Shown one piece after another: positions 44,340-53,348 of a DNA stretch of 64,000 bases. A program made the translations under genes and the position numbers. The DNA comes from Beijerinckiaceae bacterium (GTDB lineage: Bacteria > Pseudomonadota > Alphaproteobacteria > Rhizobiales > Beijerinckiaceae): positions 61,024-125,023 of the forward strand of contig JAIELD010000011.1 in NCBI GenBank assembly GCA_019753285.1, read 5' to 3'. Positions within the stretch are counted from its first letter, which is position 1, and each line of letters starts with the position of its first letter. The notes under the pieces are model-generated. The model was not told the origin of the DNA, searched no databases, and saw nothing but the letters and a program-made list of their open reading frames with translations.

Positions 44340-44642
44340 ATGAAAAATCTCACAGTCGCCGCAATCGCCTCGCTTGCCATTGTGGTCGGTGCGGTGTCCG
44401 CATCGGCGCAAGGCGCGCCAGCCACCCCGACGGTCGCGGGTACGATCAAGAAGGTCGATGCCGAACAGGGCAAGGTCACGATCGACCACGCGAAAATCCC
44501 CAATCTCGACATGGATGCGATGAGCATGGTGTGGAAGGTAAAAGATCCCGAGATGCTGAAAGGCCTGAAGGCTGGTGACAAGGTCAAGTTCACGGCCGAC
44601 CGCGTCGATGGCGCGCTCACCGTCACCAGCATTAAGAAGTAA
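44340..44642 (+). CDS. CusF-like periplasmic copper-binding protein
   Basis: A 100-residue protein with signal peptide (AAIASLAIVVGAVSASA) and the CusF fold (GTIKKVDAEQGKVTIDHAKI). The metal site reads H-AKIPNLDM-DAMSM: His and both Met ligands are kept, but the Trp that caps Cu(I) in E. coli CusF is replaced by Met. It is the last gene of the oxidase operon, 30 bp behind the cupredoxin, and is followed by a strong hairpin. It carries Cu(I) or Ag(I) in the periplasm, possibly to the distant CusAB pump. Confidence 0.92.
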   Translation: MKNLTVAAIASLAIVVGAVSASAQGAPATPTVAGTIKKVDAEQGKVTIDHAKIPNLDMDAMSMVWKVKDPEMLKGLKAGDKVKFTADRVDGALTVTSIKK

Positions 44643-44653
44643 AAACGCCCGTT

Positions 44654-44687
44654 AAGGTTCAGCGCCCTTTATCTGGCGCTGAACCTT
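44654..44687 (+). terminator. Perfect 13-bp hairpin after the CusF-like gene
   Basis: AAGGTTCAGCGCC (44654-44666) and its exact complement (44675-44687) enclose an 8-nt loop, 12 bp after the stop codon. No T-run follows, so it may act as an mRNA-stabilising 3' stem or a Rho-assisted terminator. It sits just upstream of the next ribosome site. Confidence 0.6.
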
Positions 44688-44707
44688 ATCTAGGAAAGGT
44701 GAGTCTC

Positions 44708-44998
44708 ATGGCGTCCAATACGCCGATAAAAATTGTAGTCCTGACTTTACTGGCCATTGTTTCGTCGATTGGGTCATCTGGTCCAGCTTTGGCAAACGAT
44801 GGCGATATTCAGCGTGTTCTCGACGCTTCAGGCTGCCCATCTGCGAAACTGCGGGTTGTTTACAGCAAGCTCGATACGATCGTTTATGAAGCCAATTGCT
44901 TCTCGACATCGCATAAGATTCTGACAGTCGAATGTCATTCGGACGTGTGCAAAGTGAATGCTGGTCCCAGGACACACACAAGCATCTCTCCGACATGA
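44708..44998 (+). CDS. Small secreted Cys protein with chimeric 3' end
   Basis: A 96-residue ORF from ATG 44708 (AGGAAAGG upstream). A signal peptide (IVVLTLLAIVSSIGSSGPALA) is followed by a mature part with four cysteines (ASGCPSAKLR, YEANCFSTSH, VECHSDVCKV). The last 12 or so residues (GPRTHTSISPT) overlap, out of frame, the start of ornithine carbamoyltransferase homology, so the native C-terminus was probably lost at a recombination joint. Family not recognised. Confidence 0.55.
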   Translation: MASNTPIKIVVLTLLAIVSSIGSSGPALANDGDIQRVLDASGCPSAKLRVVYSKLDTIVYEANCFSTSHKILTVECHSDVCKVNAGPRTHTSISPT

Positions 44999-45528
44999 TA
45001 CTCGCCTTTCTTGGCGACGGAACGGACAATGTGGCGCTTTCTCTGGCGATCGGAGCCGCAAAAGTAGGAATCGACATGCGTATTGCGTCGCCCAAGGCGC
45101 TCTGGCCCGATCAAGCCTTCATCGACCAGTTTCACGCGATCGCGCAGTCGACCGGCGGCAAGTTGACGATTACCGAAACAGTCAAGGATGCCGTCAAGGA
45201 TGCCGACTTCATCTACACCGATGTCTGGCTATCCATGGGCGAGGACGAAAAGTCATGGGGCGATCGCATAAAGCTGCTTTCACCCTACCAAGTGACGGGC
45301 GCGGTCATGGCCGCAACAGGCAATCCATTCACCAAATTCATGCACTGCCTGCCTGCCTTCCACAATGCCGATACGCAGGTCGGCGCCGATATCAAGAAAC
45401 GCTTCGGCATCGATTGCATGGAGGTAACGGAAGAGGTCTTTGAGTCTGCCGCCTCGATCGTCTTCGCCGAGGCGGAAAACAGGATGCATTCAATCAAGGC
45501 GATCCTCGTCGCCACGATGGCAGGGTAG
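44932..45528 (+). pseudogene. arcB: Ornithine carbamoyltransferase, C-terminal fragment
   Basis: About 190 codons cover only the ornithine-binding half of the enzyme. Homology starts at HKHLSDMILAFLGDGTDNVA and continues through ALWPDQAFIDQF and the catalytic MHCLPAFHN to the C-terminus. The carbamoyl-phosphate domain with its STRTR motif, about 150 residues, is missing. An ORF from ATG 44932 exists but cannot be active alone. It ends 5 bp before carbamate kinase, as in arc operons. The 5' deletion joint lies near 44950-44965. Confidence 0.85.
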
Positions 45529-45533
45529 GCACC

Positions 45534-46478
45534 ATGCGCATCGTCGTGGCTCTTGGCGGCAACGCCCTATCGAAACGCGGTAAGCCGATGACGGCTGAAC
45601 TGCAGCGCGGCAATGCCCGAAAGGCTGCTACTGCGCTGATCGAGTTAATAAAAGCCGGCCACCAGATCGTTATCACGCATGGAAACGGCCCGCAGGTCGG
45701 CATGCTCGGCCTGCAGGCGCAGGCGGGACCGAGCGATGGGAATTACCCGCTCGATGTTCTGGGAGCCGAGAGCGAAGGCCTGATTGGCTACATCATCGAG
45801 CAGGAACTCAGGAACGTGCTGCCCCCGCACGCACTTCTTACTACGTTGCTGACGCAGACACTGGTCGATGCGGCAGACGTTGCGTTTTTGCATCCAACGA
45901 AGCCGGTCGGGCCGATTTACGACGAGCCGACTGCCCGGAAATTCGAGAAAGAGCGCGGCTGGACAATCGCGAAGGACGGCGATCACTGGCGGCGCGTGGT
46001 GGCCTCGCCCCGGCCAAAAGAGATAATCCAGATGAACATCATCGAGATGCTGGTCGGGCGCAACGTCACGGTCATCTGCGCAGGTGGCGGCGGTGTGCCG
46101 GTGGTGAGAGACACATACGGCGTGCTGACGGGCATGGAGGCGGTGATCGACAAGGACCTTGCCAGCGCGCTCGTCGCCCGGCGTCTCGGCGCGGACATGT
46201 TGCTCCTGCTGACCGATGTCGATGCTGTCTATCAGGATTTCGGGCAGCCAGCCGCCAAGCGAATTGCAAGCATCGGCGCTCAGGCACTTGACGCGGACCA
46301 ATTCGCCGCCGGCTCCATGCGACCAAAGCTGGAGGCCGCCGAAATCTTTACCACCGCAACTGGTCGTCCTGCTGCGATCGGACGGCTTGAGGATGCGCTG
46401 GCAGTAGCAACCGGCGAGGCCGGAACCGTGATTGTTGCAGGCCAATCCGCTTTAAACCTACGGAACGACCCGCTTTGA
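45534..46478 (+). CDS. arcC: Carbamate kinase
   Basis: A 314-residue kinase of normal length starting MRIVVALGGNALSKRGKP, with the substrate loop THGNGPQVGMLGLQ and CAGGGGVPVVRD. It forms ATP from carbamoyl phosphate in arginine fermentation. The upstream carbamoyltransferase is truncated and arcA (arginine deiminase) is absent from the window, so the pathway is incomplete here. The gene itself looks intact. Confidence 0.92.
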   Translation: MRIVVALGGNALSKRGKPMTAELQRGNARKAATALIELIKAGHQIVITHGNGPQVGMLGLQAQAGPSDGNYPLDVLGAESEGLIGYIIEQELRNVLPPHALLTTLLTQTLVDAADVAFLHPTKPVGPIYDEPTARKFEKERGWTIAKDGDHWRRVVASPRPKEIIQMNIIEMLVGRNVTVICAGGGGVPVVRDTYGVLTGMEAVIDKDLASALVARRLGADMLLLLTDVDAVYQDFGQPAAKRIASIGAQALDADQFAAGSMRPKLEAAEIFTTATGRPAAIGRLEDALAVATGEAGTVIVAGQSALNLRNDPL

Positions 46479-46533
46479 CGGGAGGACTGAATAGTTTCCG
46501 ACCCTGGTGCAGCGCGGCTGCGCCCTATAGGCT

Positions 46534-46803
46534 TTGTCCAACGGGCTGGCAAAAGGTTCGGTCGAAAACGGATATAACGAGTTCTGGTCAACAGACGAAA
46601 CATGCTCGGGGCGGGTGGCGGCTTGGCTGTCGCGGGAGCGGCAGACGATTATTCTGCATAGCGGCAGATCAGCGCTGCGGCCTGAACTGTCGGGTTTTCT
46701 CGGGCTTTCAGGTCGCTGTCCGGACCTCGTCATGCGCTTTGGTCATGACGATACGCTACCCAATAAATCTCCAAGGCCCGTATCGGAAGTGATAGCAAAA
46801 TGA
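46534..46803 (+). pseudogene. Nitroreductase-family C-terminal remnant
   Basis: An open frame of about 89 codons with no ATG or ribosome site ends [20 protein letters not shown] followed by PVSEVIAK. This resembles the C-terminal 'RFG...P.SPRRPVxxVI' of Acg/TM1586-type nitroreductases. The FMN-binding N-terminal part is missing. Its stop overlaps the start of the next ATPase by 4 bp, the way an intact gene would. Nitroreductases of this kind often accompany arc and metal ATPase genes in low-oxygen clusters. Confidence 0.5.
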
Positions 46804-49166
46804 ACGACCAGCCACGCAGCGTAGGGAAGACTGGTGCAGGCGCGCCCGCCGGTTCCGCACCAGCAAAAGTTATCGTCGACCCTGTCTGCGGCATGCAGGT
46901 CGATCCCGCGACATCGAAATACCACGCCGACCATGCCGGGCATTCCTACCATTTTTGCTCGAATGGCTGCCTGACCAAATTTCAGAAGGACCCTGGGCAT
47001 TATCTTGGCGAAAAGGCCCCGCCTCACAAGCCTAGTGACGAGCCGATCGCAGAGGGCACGATCTTCACCTGTCCGATGCATCCGCAAATCCGGCAGAATG
47101 CCCCCGGTTCCTGCCCGATCTGCGGCATGGCGCTCGAGCCAGAAACGGTAACTCTCGATGCCGCGCCAAACGCTGAGCTTGCCGATATGACACGGCGGTT
47201 CTGGATTGCGCTCGCCCTGACGTTGCCGGTGTTCATCCTCGAAATGGGTAGCCATATCACAGGCATGCCCATGTTCGTCGCGGGGCAAACCTCCAACTGG
47301 ATTCAGTTGGGGCTCGCGACACCTGTCGTACTCTGGGCCGGCTTTCCATTCTTCCAGCGAGCCTGGGTCTCGCTCGTCACCCTCAAGCTGAACATGTTCA
47401 CGTTGATCGCGCTCGGCACGGGTGCGTCGTGGATATTCAGCATCGTCGGCACCCTCGCACCGCAACTCTTTCCCCCCGCCTTCAGGGGCATGGACGGGGC
47501 GGTGGCTGTCTATTTCGAGGCGGCTGCCGTCATCACCGTTCTGGTTCTGCTCGGCCAAGTGCTCGAACTGAAGGCACGAGACCAAACCTCGGGAGCGATC
47601 AAGGCGCTGCTGGGGCTTGCGCCCAAAACAGCCCGCCTCATCGCAGCGAATGGGACCGAGACCGACATCCCGCTCGATCAGGTCATCGTCGGCAATCATC
47701 TTCGCGTCCGTCCCGGCGAGAAAGTGCCGGTGGATGGAACAGTGACCGATGGACAATCCAATATCGATGAGGCGATGGTCACCGGCGAACCCGTTCCCGT
47801 TTCAAAGACGGTCGGTGGACGAGTCATCGGCGGTACAATCAACGCGACCGGTTCGCTGGTGATCGAGGCGACCAGCGTCGGGCGCGATACGGTCCTCTCT
47901 CGTATCGTGCAGATGGTCTCGACCGCGCAACGCTCGCGCGCGCCGATCCAGAGACTGGCGGACACAGTTTCCGGCTGGTTCGTGCCGCTGGTCATCTTGG
48001 CGGCAATCCTGGCCTTTGCCGCCTGGTATTTTTTCGGTCCCGCTCCGCAATTCTCCTATGCGCTGATCGCAGCTCTTTCCGTGCTGATTATCGCCTGCCC
48101 CTGCGCGCTGGGTCTCGCGACACCTATGTCGATCATGGTCGGCGTTGGGCGGGGTGCTGGCATCGGCGTCCTCGTCAAGAATGCAGAAGCGCTGGAGAGG
48201 ATGGAAAAGGTCGATACGCTGGTCGTCGACAAGACCGGAACCTTGACGGAAGGCCGCCCGAGAGTGACGGGCGTCATTCCGGTCGGCACATCCTCCGAAG
48301 ATGACATCCTGCGTAACGCTGCCGGGATCGAGCGACTGAGCGAGCATCCGCTGGCAGCGGCAGTCGTAAAAGCTGCCGATGATCGCGGGCTCGCGAAGGA
48401 TGCTGCGTCCGATTTCGATTCACCGACCGGGAAAGGCGCCCGCGGCACCGTTGCAGGTCAGACCGTGGTGATCGGGCAGGAACGCTATCTGGCAGAGCTT
48501 GGCATCGATACGGCTTCAGCCATGAAAGCTGCTACGGCGGCACGTAATGATGGTGCCACCGCCATTCTCGTTGCTATTGGCGGCGTCGTTGCTGGCGTCA
48601 TCCGCATTGAAGACCCGGTGAAGGCGACGACGCCAGACGCTCTGAAGGCGCTGAAGCAGGCCGGAATCCATGTGATCATGATGACCGGCGACGCCAAGGT
48701 AACTGCAGCAGTCGTCGCAAAACGCCTTGGCATTGACGAGATCGAGGCGGAGGTGACGCCTGAGCGTAAGCATGATCTCGTCAAGTCGCTTCGTGTAAAG
48801 GGCCGTGTCGTCGCGATGGCAGGCGATGGCGTCAACGATGCGCCGGCGTTGGCCGCCGCCGATGTCGGGATCGCGATGGGCAACGGCACGGATGTGGCCC
48901 TGGAGAGCGCATCCATCGCTCTTCTGCGCGGCGATCTCAACGGCATCGTCCAGGCGCGGGGACTTTCAATAGCAACCATGAGCAATATCCGCCAGAACCT
49001 GTTCTTCGCCTTCATCTACAACTTTGCGGGCGTGCCCATTACCGCCGGGCTTTTGTATCCGTTTTTCGGCATTCTCGTATCGCCGATCATCGCAGCGGCG
49101 GCCATGGGGCTGTCCTCTATCAGTGTCATCGGCAATGCGCTCAGGTTGAGAAGCGTTAAGGTCTGA
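46800..49166 (+). CDS. Cu/Ag-translocating P1B ATPase with YHS and heavy-metal-binding N-terminus
   Basis: A 788-residue P-type ATPase. It lacks HMA domains. It has instead a YHS domain ([19 protein letters not shown], residues 22-62) and a [20 protein letters not shown] metal-binding module (81-105). The transport helix is [15 protein letters not shown], the phosphorylation site DKTGTLTEG and the last helix [15 protein letters not shown], which marks Cu(I) specificity. ATG 46800 overlaps the nitroreductase remnant. It differs clearly from copA at 35204 and may supply copper to periplasmic enzymes or export it. No CueR site was found upstream. Confidence 0.93.
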   Translation: MNDQPRSVGKTGAGAPAGSAPAKVIVDPVCGMQVDPATSKYHADHAGHSYHFCSNGCLTKFQKDPGHYLGEKAPPHKPSDEPIAEGTIFTCPMHPQIRQNAPGSCPICGMALEPETVTLDAAPNAELADMTRRFWIALALTLPVFILEMGSHITGMPMFVAGQTSNWIQLGLATPVVLWAGFPFFQRAWVSLVTLKLNMFTLIALGTGASWIFSIVGTLAPQLFPPAFRGMDGAVAVYFEAAAVITVLVLLGQVLELKARDQTSGAIKALLGLAPKTARLIAANGTETDIPLDQVIVGNHLRVRPGEKVPVDGTVTDGQSNIDEAMVTGEPVPVSKTVGGRVIGGTINATGSLVIEATSVGRDTVLSRIVQMVSTAQRSRAPIQRLADTVSGWFVPLVILAAILAFAAWYFFGPAPQFSYALIAALSVLIIACPCALGLATPMSIMVGVGRGAGIGVLVKNAEALERMEKVDTLVVDKTGTLTEGRPRVTGVIPVGTSSEDDILRNAAGIERLSEHPLAAAVVKAADDRGLAKDAASDFDSPTGKGARGTVAGQTVVIGQERYLAELGIDTASAMKAATAARNDGATAILVAIGGVVAGVIRIEDPVKATTPDALKALKQAGIHVIMMTGDAKVTAAVVAKRLGIDEIEAEVTPERKHDLVKSLRVKGRVVAMAGDGVNDAPALAAADVGIAMGNGTDVALESASIALLRGDLNGIVQARGLSIATMSNIRQNLFFAFIYNFAGVPITAGLLYPFFGILVSPIIAAAAMGLSSISVIGNALRLRSVKV

Positions 49167-49533
49167 AGTGATCTTTGTTCAACTTGCCGCAGAATAATCT
49201 GGAAATGTCCGCTTCAGGAAGCTGGAAAGCGTATTCGAAGGTCTGAGATGGGGCGCAAACCCGCCATTCCGTTGTTTCCTCATACAATCAGAATAGGATA
49301 ATTTACATTTATTTTCTGTTAAATTAGAATAGCTTCCCATTTTCGCAAAATTTTGCCAGATGCACAGGTGTGGACGAAACAAAATGAAACATCCCTGTCT
49401 TTGAGAGGCTATCCGATCATTGCCCTTCTGAACTCAGAGACAGCTCTTTCGCTGGTCCGAGCATCAAAACTTTGATTCAAATCGTTTCGGTCTGTTTCGT
49501 AATGATTCAAGCTGTTTCTGCTAATCACGGGCT
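49167..49533. other. AT-rich 367-bp region with repeats between the metal island and transfer genes
   Basis: No ORF. Structure seen: arms TAATTTA (49299-49305) / TAAATTA (49320-49326); the perfect palindrome GCAAAATTTTGC (49345-49356); the inverted repeat ATCAAA-AC-TTTGAT (49463-49476); and the direct repeats TGATTCAAATCGTTTC (49473-49488) and TGATTCAAGCTGTTTC (49503-49518), 30 bp apart. The low GC and repeats suggest a promoter/operator, origin or oriT for the module starting at 49534. Confidence 0.6.
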
Positions 49534-49986
49534 ATGGACGATCAGCGGATTGAGCGACTAGCAGCGAACATCGCCGGATCGATGGTGGCAGGAGGGGAAC
49601 GAGTTCCTTTCAGCCGCGCGATCCTAACACATTTATCTGACATCGAGATGCTAAGAGCGACAGGCCTTACCTGGTCGGCGATCGCTGCTCTCCTGACCAG
49701 AGCCGGCGCGCGGATAGCCGATGGACGCCCGGTCAACTCAGACATGATCCGGGCGACGATTTCGCGCGTGCGCCGCGCGACGGCAAGCTGCGGCGCGCCT
49801 CTTTCACCCGACCGAGCATCGAAGCCGTCTTCGGCTTCGGCGACCGATCCGGAAACGGGCGGCGCCACTTCGGGCGGTCATTCCATCGAACAACGAGCCA
49901 ACGCGAGTTCGTCGAAGAACGTGACGACAAGCGATATCGAAGGCGTGTTGGCGCGTTTGGGCAAGCCTAGCAGGGGGACTCAATGA
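49534..49986 (+). CDS. Small DNA-binding-like transfer-region protein
   Basis: A 150-residue protein. Residues 28-85 (ILTHLSDIEMLRATGLTWSA, then IAALLTRAG, then RATISRVRRA) look like a helix-turn-helix of the kind found in TraK-like and plasmid mobilisation accessory proteins. The C-terminal half is Ser/Thr-rich and probably disordered. It follows an AT-rich repeat region and overlaps the next gene by 4 bp (ATGA). A regulator or relaxosome role is plausible but not demonstrated. Confidence 0.65.
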   Translation: MDDQRIERLAANIAGSMVAGGERVPFSRAILTHLSDIEMLRATGLTWSAIAALLTRAGARIADGRPVNSDMIRATISRVRRATASCGAPLSPDRASKPSSASATDPETGGATSGGHSIEQRANASSSKNVTTSDIEGVLARLGKPSRGTQ

Positions 49987-51620
49987 AACTTAGCGATTTA
50001 AACCGTGCGAACCATAAGATTTATTGCGAAGACAGACCTAGCGATCAAGATCAGTTCGTCGATCCGATCTGGGATTTGTTTTACGATCTCGATGGCGCGG
50101 TCGAGACGCTAAACGAAGACCATCTCGAGTTCGTCGAACCAAATATTTTCTTCAATTCCGAAACCATCACTTCTGAAAGTGAGATGGACCAGATCATCAC
50201 CAGTTATAATAAAAAGTATCCTGGTCGCCATTTGAACATCATGTCGATCACCCCTGATGCTCTAGCTAAATACAATTATGCGCCCTACCCGGAATTTGAG
50301 CGACGATTCTTGAAAGACGGATATGTTTCTAATCTCGATGTCGTAGGTTTCGGGCAAGGCGAACGAGACCCGCGAACGCTGAGTGATGTCCATCATCGTG
50401 AGACGGTCGATGCGCAACGTGACGTGGTTCTTGCTCTGCTTACCGAAAGCGATGTACTTTGCGGCATGCACGCGACGGTTGAAACGATCAACTCGCTCGT
50501 GGGCCTAGGGCCACGCGACCCTGGTCAGCGCGATGACAGTTCAAGGCTGAGCGTGCCGCTCATCCAGCATGATCATGTTTACCGACCGTTCGTCGCGTTT
50601 CCTAAGAATGCAACAGTCCACATGGCTCTCGAAGGACGGGTTTGCCGCCAAAACTTTGCGAGAAGGGAGCGTCCTGCAGCACTGGAACGCATTGCGGACC
50701 AGTTGGTCTTCGAACTGCGCCACGCTGGACAGCTCTTCGACGGCGCGACGCCTGATGCCCTAATTCTCTGGCAGACGCAAATTTTGGCATTTCTTCGAAA
50801 GATTGCGTGGATCGTCAATTTCAACAATTCTCCGGCGCTTCTTAATGCTTTGAAAGACAGGCGGAACCACCTTCTGAGTAAACAAAAGGACTTGCGTGGT
50901 TACGACATCGAGAAGGCGACGGATGGCGTCAAATTCAACAAGGCGCGGAAAATGCTCGAATGCGATCCGATCTACTTGCGGGCGGTCAACTCGGAGTTGG
51001 ACGAGTATCGTGAGCGCCTTCTGGCTCAAGGTCTCATCGACCCAGCCTGGCTGCCTGCCCATGATCAATTCAGCTGGGGTTTCAGTGTCCGTGAATTGCT
51101 GATCGGAGCGGCGCATGGCGCAACCTATGAGCCGAGATACGATTACCGGGATGAGAGAGAAGCTAATCAGCCCATCGTCATCCTTTCTCCGCTCGCTGCC
51201 TGGATGGGGAGCCTGAGGCGGGATGGCCGAGCTGTTCTGGACCGGTCAATCGCTTATCGCCTCGTTAAGCTCGACGAGCCCGATCCGACAGACGATGAGA
51301 ATTGGACCGAGGATATGTCTCTGGCACCGTTCCGGCCATTCTTTGACAATCGCCTTGGAGTCGAAATCCGCAGAGAGCTGACGCAGCTGGCAAGGCAATG
51401 CCTGGAAGACGGCAGCTCGATCAATGTTCGCTACCGCTGGACGGCCGACCCGGATCGCGCAAGGTCGATCGGCATGCAAGATGGCAAGCTCGTCATTCGT
51501 GGACCTCTTCTTGACTTCCCGTTGAGCGCGGCAGCGCGCTGGAACGAGCTTGCCGCGAACATCGTAGCCGACGGCGGCATCGTGAAAGTCGGGCAGCAGC
51601 GGCAGCCAGCTGCCGCCTGA
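49983..51620 (+). CDS. Large orphan protein of the transfer region
   Basis: A 545-residue soluble-looking protein with no signal peptide, membrane helix or motif that I recognise. It has an acidic N-terminus (DPIWDLFYDLDGAVETLNED), a central helix-rich part (LALLTESDVLCGMHATVETI) and a basic/acidic C-terminal third. Its base composition is lower in GC than the metal island. It is translationally coupled to the upstream small protein, convergent with the coupling-protein gene (19-bp gap), and so probably part of the same mobile module. Function unknown. Confidence 0.75.
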   Translation: MKLSDLNRANHKIYCEDRPSDQDQFVDPIWDLFYDLDGAVETLNEDHLEFVEPNIFFNSETITSESEMDQIITSYNKKYPGRHLNIMSITPDALAKYNYAPYPEFERRFLKDGYVSNLDVVGFGQGERDPRTLSDVHHRETVDAQRDVVLALLTESDVLCGMHATVETINSLVGLGPRDPGQRDDSSRLSVPLIQHDHVYRPFVAFPKNATVHMALEGRVCRQNFARRERPAALERIADQLVFELRHAGQLFDGATPDALILWQTQILAFLRKIAWIVNFNNSPALLNALKDRRNHLLSKQKDLRGYDIEKATDGVKFNKARKMLECDPIYLRAVNSELDEYRERLLAQGLIDPAWLPAHDQFSWGFSVRELLIGAAHGATYEPRYDYRDEREANQPIVILSPLAAWMGSLRRDGRAVLDRSIAYRLVKLDEPDPTDDENWTEDMSLAPFRPFFDNRLGVEIRRELTQLARQCLEDGSSINVRYRWTADPDRARSIGMQDGKLVIRGPLLDFPLSAAARWNELAANIVADGGIVKVGQQRQPAAA

Positions 51621-51639
51621 CTTCCACTCCGGAGCCCGA

Positions 51640-53334
51640 TCATGCTGTTTTTTTGGTTTGTCGAGTCGGGTCGAGCCAGGCGGCGGGGATAAAACCTTCC
51701 CGCTTTGGCTTCCAAGCAGTGATCGGCCAGTCGAGAATATAGCTGTCGCCGAAGCATTGCACGAGAGCGCGGACCGATTTCGTATCCGCCTCGAAGATCC
51801 CTAGAGCCGACGCCAGCTTCGATTCGCTGCAGACTGGCAACGTCGTAATCCTTCTGACATAACGAGGGTCGGTTTCCTCCCGGTGGGCGGTGTTGACCTC
51901 GAGCACGCTGACCTCGCGCTCGCCCAAGCCCTTGGAGATGGTCTTAGAGGCTTCTCCAAGCGTCTGTCGACCATAGATTTTGATCTGGAACAGGTCGAGA
52001 AGGAGCTGGGCGTCGTCTCCATACGTCGCCTTGAGCTGCAAAGGATTTTGCACGCCCATGAAGACCACGAGGCCTTTCTCCCGACCGAGTGCGAGCGTCT
52101 TTTTCAGGCCCTCGATGCGATCGAGAACATGAAACTCGTCGAGCACGAAAACGACGCGGCGCTTTGCGCTGACTTTGAAGCGCGGGTCGGCGACGCGCGT
52201 TGCGGTGGTGCGGAATAGAATGCCTCCAACGAGGCTCGATAGGGCAGAATAGTCGGCGGAATACTGAAGCAACACGGTCCTGGGCCCGGGCTGCGTTCCG
52301 TCGAGCCAGCGTGTTACAGAAAATCGACGTTCCTTTGGATGACTATCCCAAGCCCAGACGAGCGGCCGCAAGGCAGTGAAGGCTGCCGACTGCATGGTGA
52401 TGATAATGCCGCGGATCGTTCTGTCATCTCCTTCCTCGCTTTCGCTCGTCAAAAACGGGCTGGCGTTGAGATCGATCTTTTTGATCGCTTGCATGATGCC
52501 GTCAGTGTCCAGAAGCGCGACCTCGAGGATCGATCGAGCGTTCCAGTTCTGCCCACGCTTCTTTTGCTGGCTGATAATGATGTCCTCGAGAACGATACGA
52601 GCCGAGTTGGACCAGAAAGGCGGGCTGCTTTGTGGTACGATGTCGGCAGCGAGCTGGTGTGCGTGCGCCGGACCGACCACGTCCGCGCCAAGATCGAGCG
52701 CATAGCCGTCGCGATGGTGCGGCGCGATGAGGACAGCGTCTTTCTCGTTAAAGCAGGCCGTGACCTCGCCTTTGGTGCACAACATGAGCACGCGATCGCC
52801 GCGATCGATCGACTGTTCGGCGAGGGCGCGCAGGATGTTGGACTTGCCGCTGTTGGGCGAACCGACGACGAGAACGTTCTTCGTTTCCGCCGGAAAGGGC
52901 AGAGGCAGGTGAGGGGCGAGGTAGAGGCCTGTTTTCGCCCTCACGCCTGACTCCGCGACGAGCCTGCGTAGCAAATGGATACGCGCATTGTCGTGATAGT
53001 AGAGTCTCGGGTCGCCGTCTCTCGTATAGAGGAATGGCTCTGAAACGGGCGTGTTGATCCAGGCATGGAGGAAGGTCGCAATGCTCGAGATTGCGCCGAG
53101 TGCCACGGCAATCATCGCTCGCCGGACGATCTCGTCCCGAGCCTTTTCCCAGTACCAAAAGGTGAAGGTCAGGCGGAAATCGATGTCGATCCCCTCCGGA
53201 CGGATTGGTGTCAGGATGATGAGGGCGGCAAACGAGACGATGCCGATCAATACGAAAGCCATCACAGCGGTAGCGATCGCCACGCCCGGATCTTTACGCG
53301 GTGCGTCGCCGAGCCGAAATTTTGCGAGAAACAT
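51640..53334 (-). CDS. Type IV coupling protein (TraD/TrwB/VirD4-like)
   Basis: A 564-residue ATPase with two N-terminal membrane helices (AIATAVMAFVLIGIVSFAAL and a second near residue 80), Walker A VVGSPNSGKSNIL near 155-165 and Walker B VVFVLDEFHVLDRI followed by the GREKGLVVFMGVQNPLQL motif III region. ATG 53334 is chosen since upstream codons enter the neighbouring gene. Coupling proteins bring the relaxase-DNA complex to a type IV secretion channel. The relaxase is encoded nearby, but no mating-pair-formation genes are in the window. Confidence 0.9.
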   Translation of the reverse strand: MFLAKFRLGDAPRKDPGVAIATAVMAFVLIGIVSFAALIILTPIRPEGIDIDFRLTFTFWYWEKARDEIVRRAMIAVALGAISSIATFLHAWINTPVSEPFLYTRDGDPRLYYHDNARIHLLRRLVAESGVRAKTGLYLAPHLPLPFPAETKNVLVVGSPNSGKSNILRALAEQSIDRGDRVLMLCTKGEVTACFNEKDAVLIAPHHRDGYALDLGADVVGPAHAHQLAADIVPQSSPPFWSNSARIVLEDIIISQQKKRGQNWNARSILEVALLDTDGIMQAIKKIDLNASPFLTSESEEGDDRTIRGIIITMQSAAFTALRPLVWAWDSHPKERRFSVTRWLDGTQPGPRTVLLQYSADYSALSSLVGGILFRTTATRVADPRFKVSAKRRVVFVLDEFHVLDRIEGLKKTLALGREKGLVVFMGVQNPLQLKATYGDDAQLLLDLFQIKIYGRQTLGEASKTISKGLGEREVSVLEVNTAHREETDPRYVRRITTLPVCSESKLASALGIFEADTKSVRALVQCFGDSYILDWPITAWKPKREGFIPAAWLDPTRQTKKTA

Positions 53335-53348
53335 GGATTGCTCCGACT

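Noticed and set aside
46479..46799. Search for a CueR-type promoter before the YHS-type Cu ATPase
   Set aside because: No dyad with a 19-bp spacer was found; the ATPase may be read from the arc side or be regulated differently.
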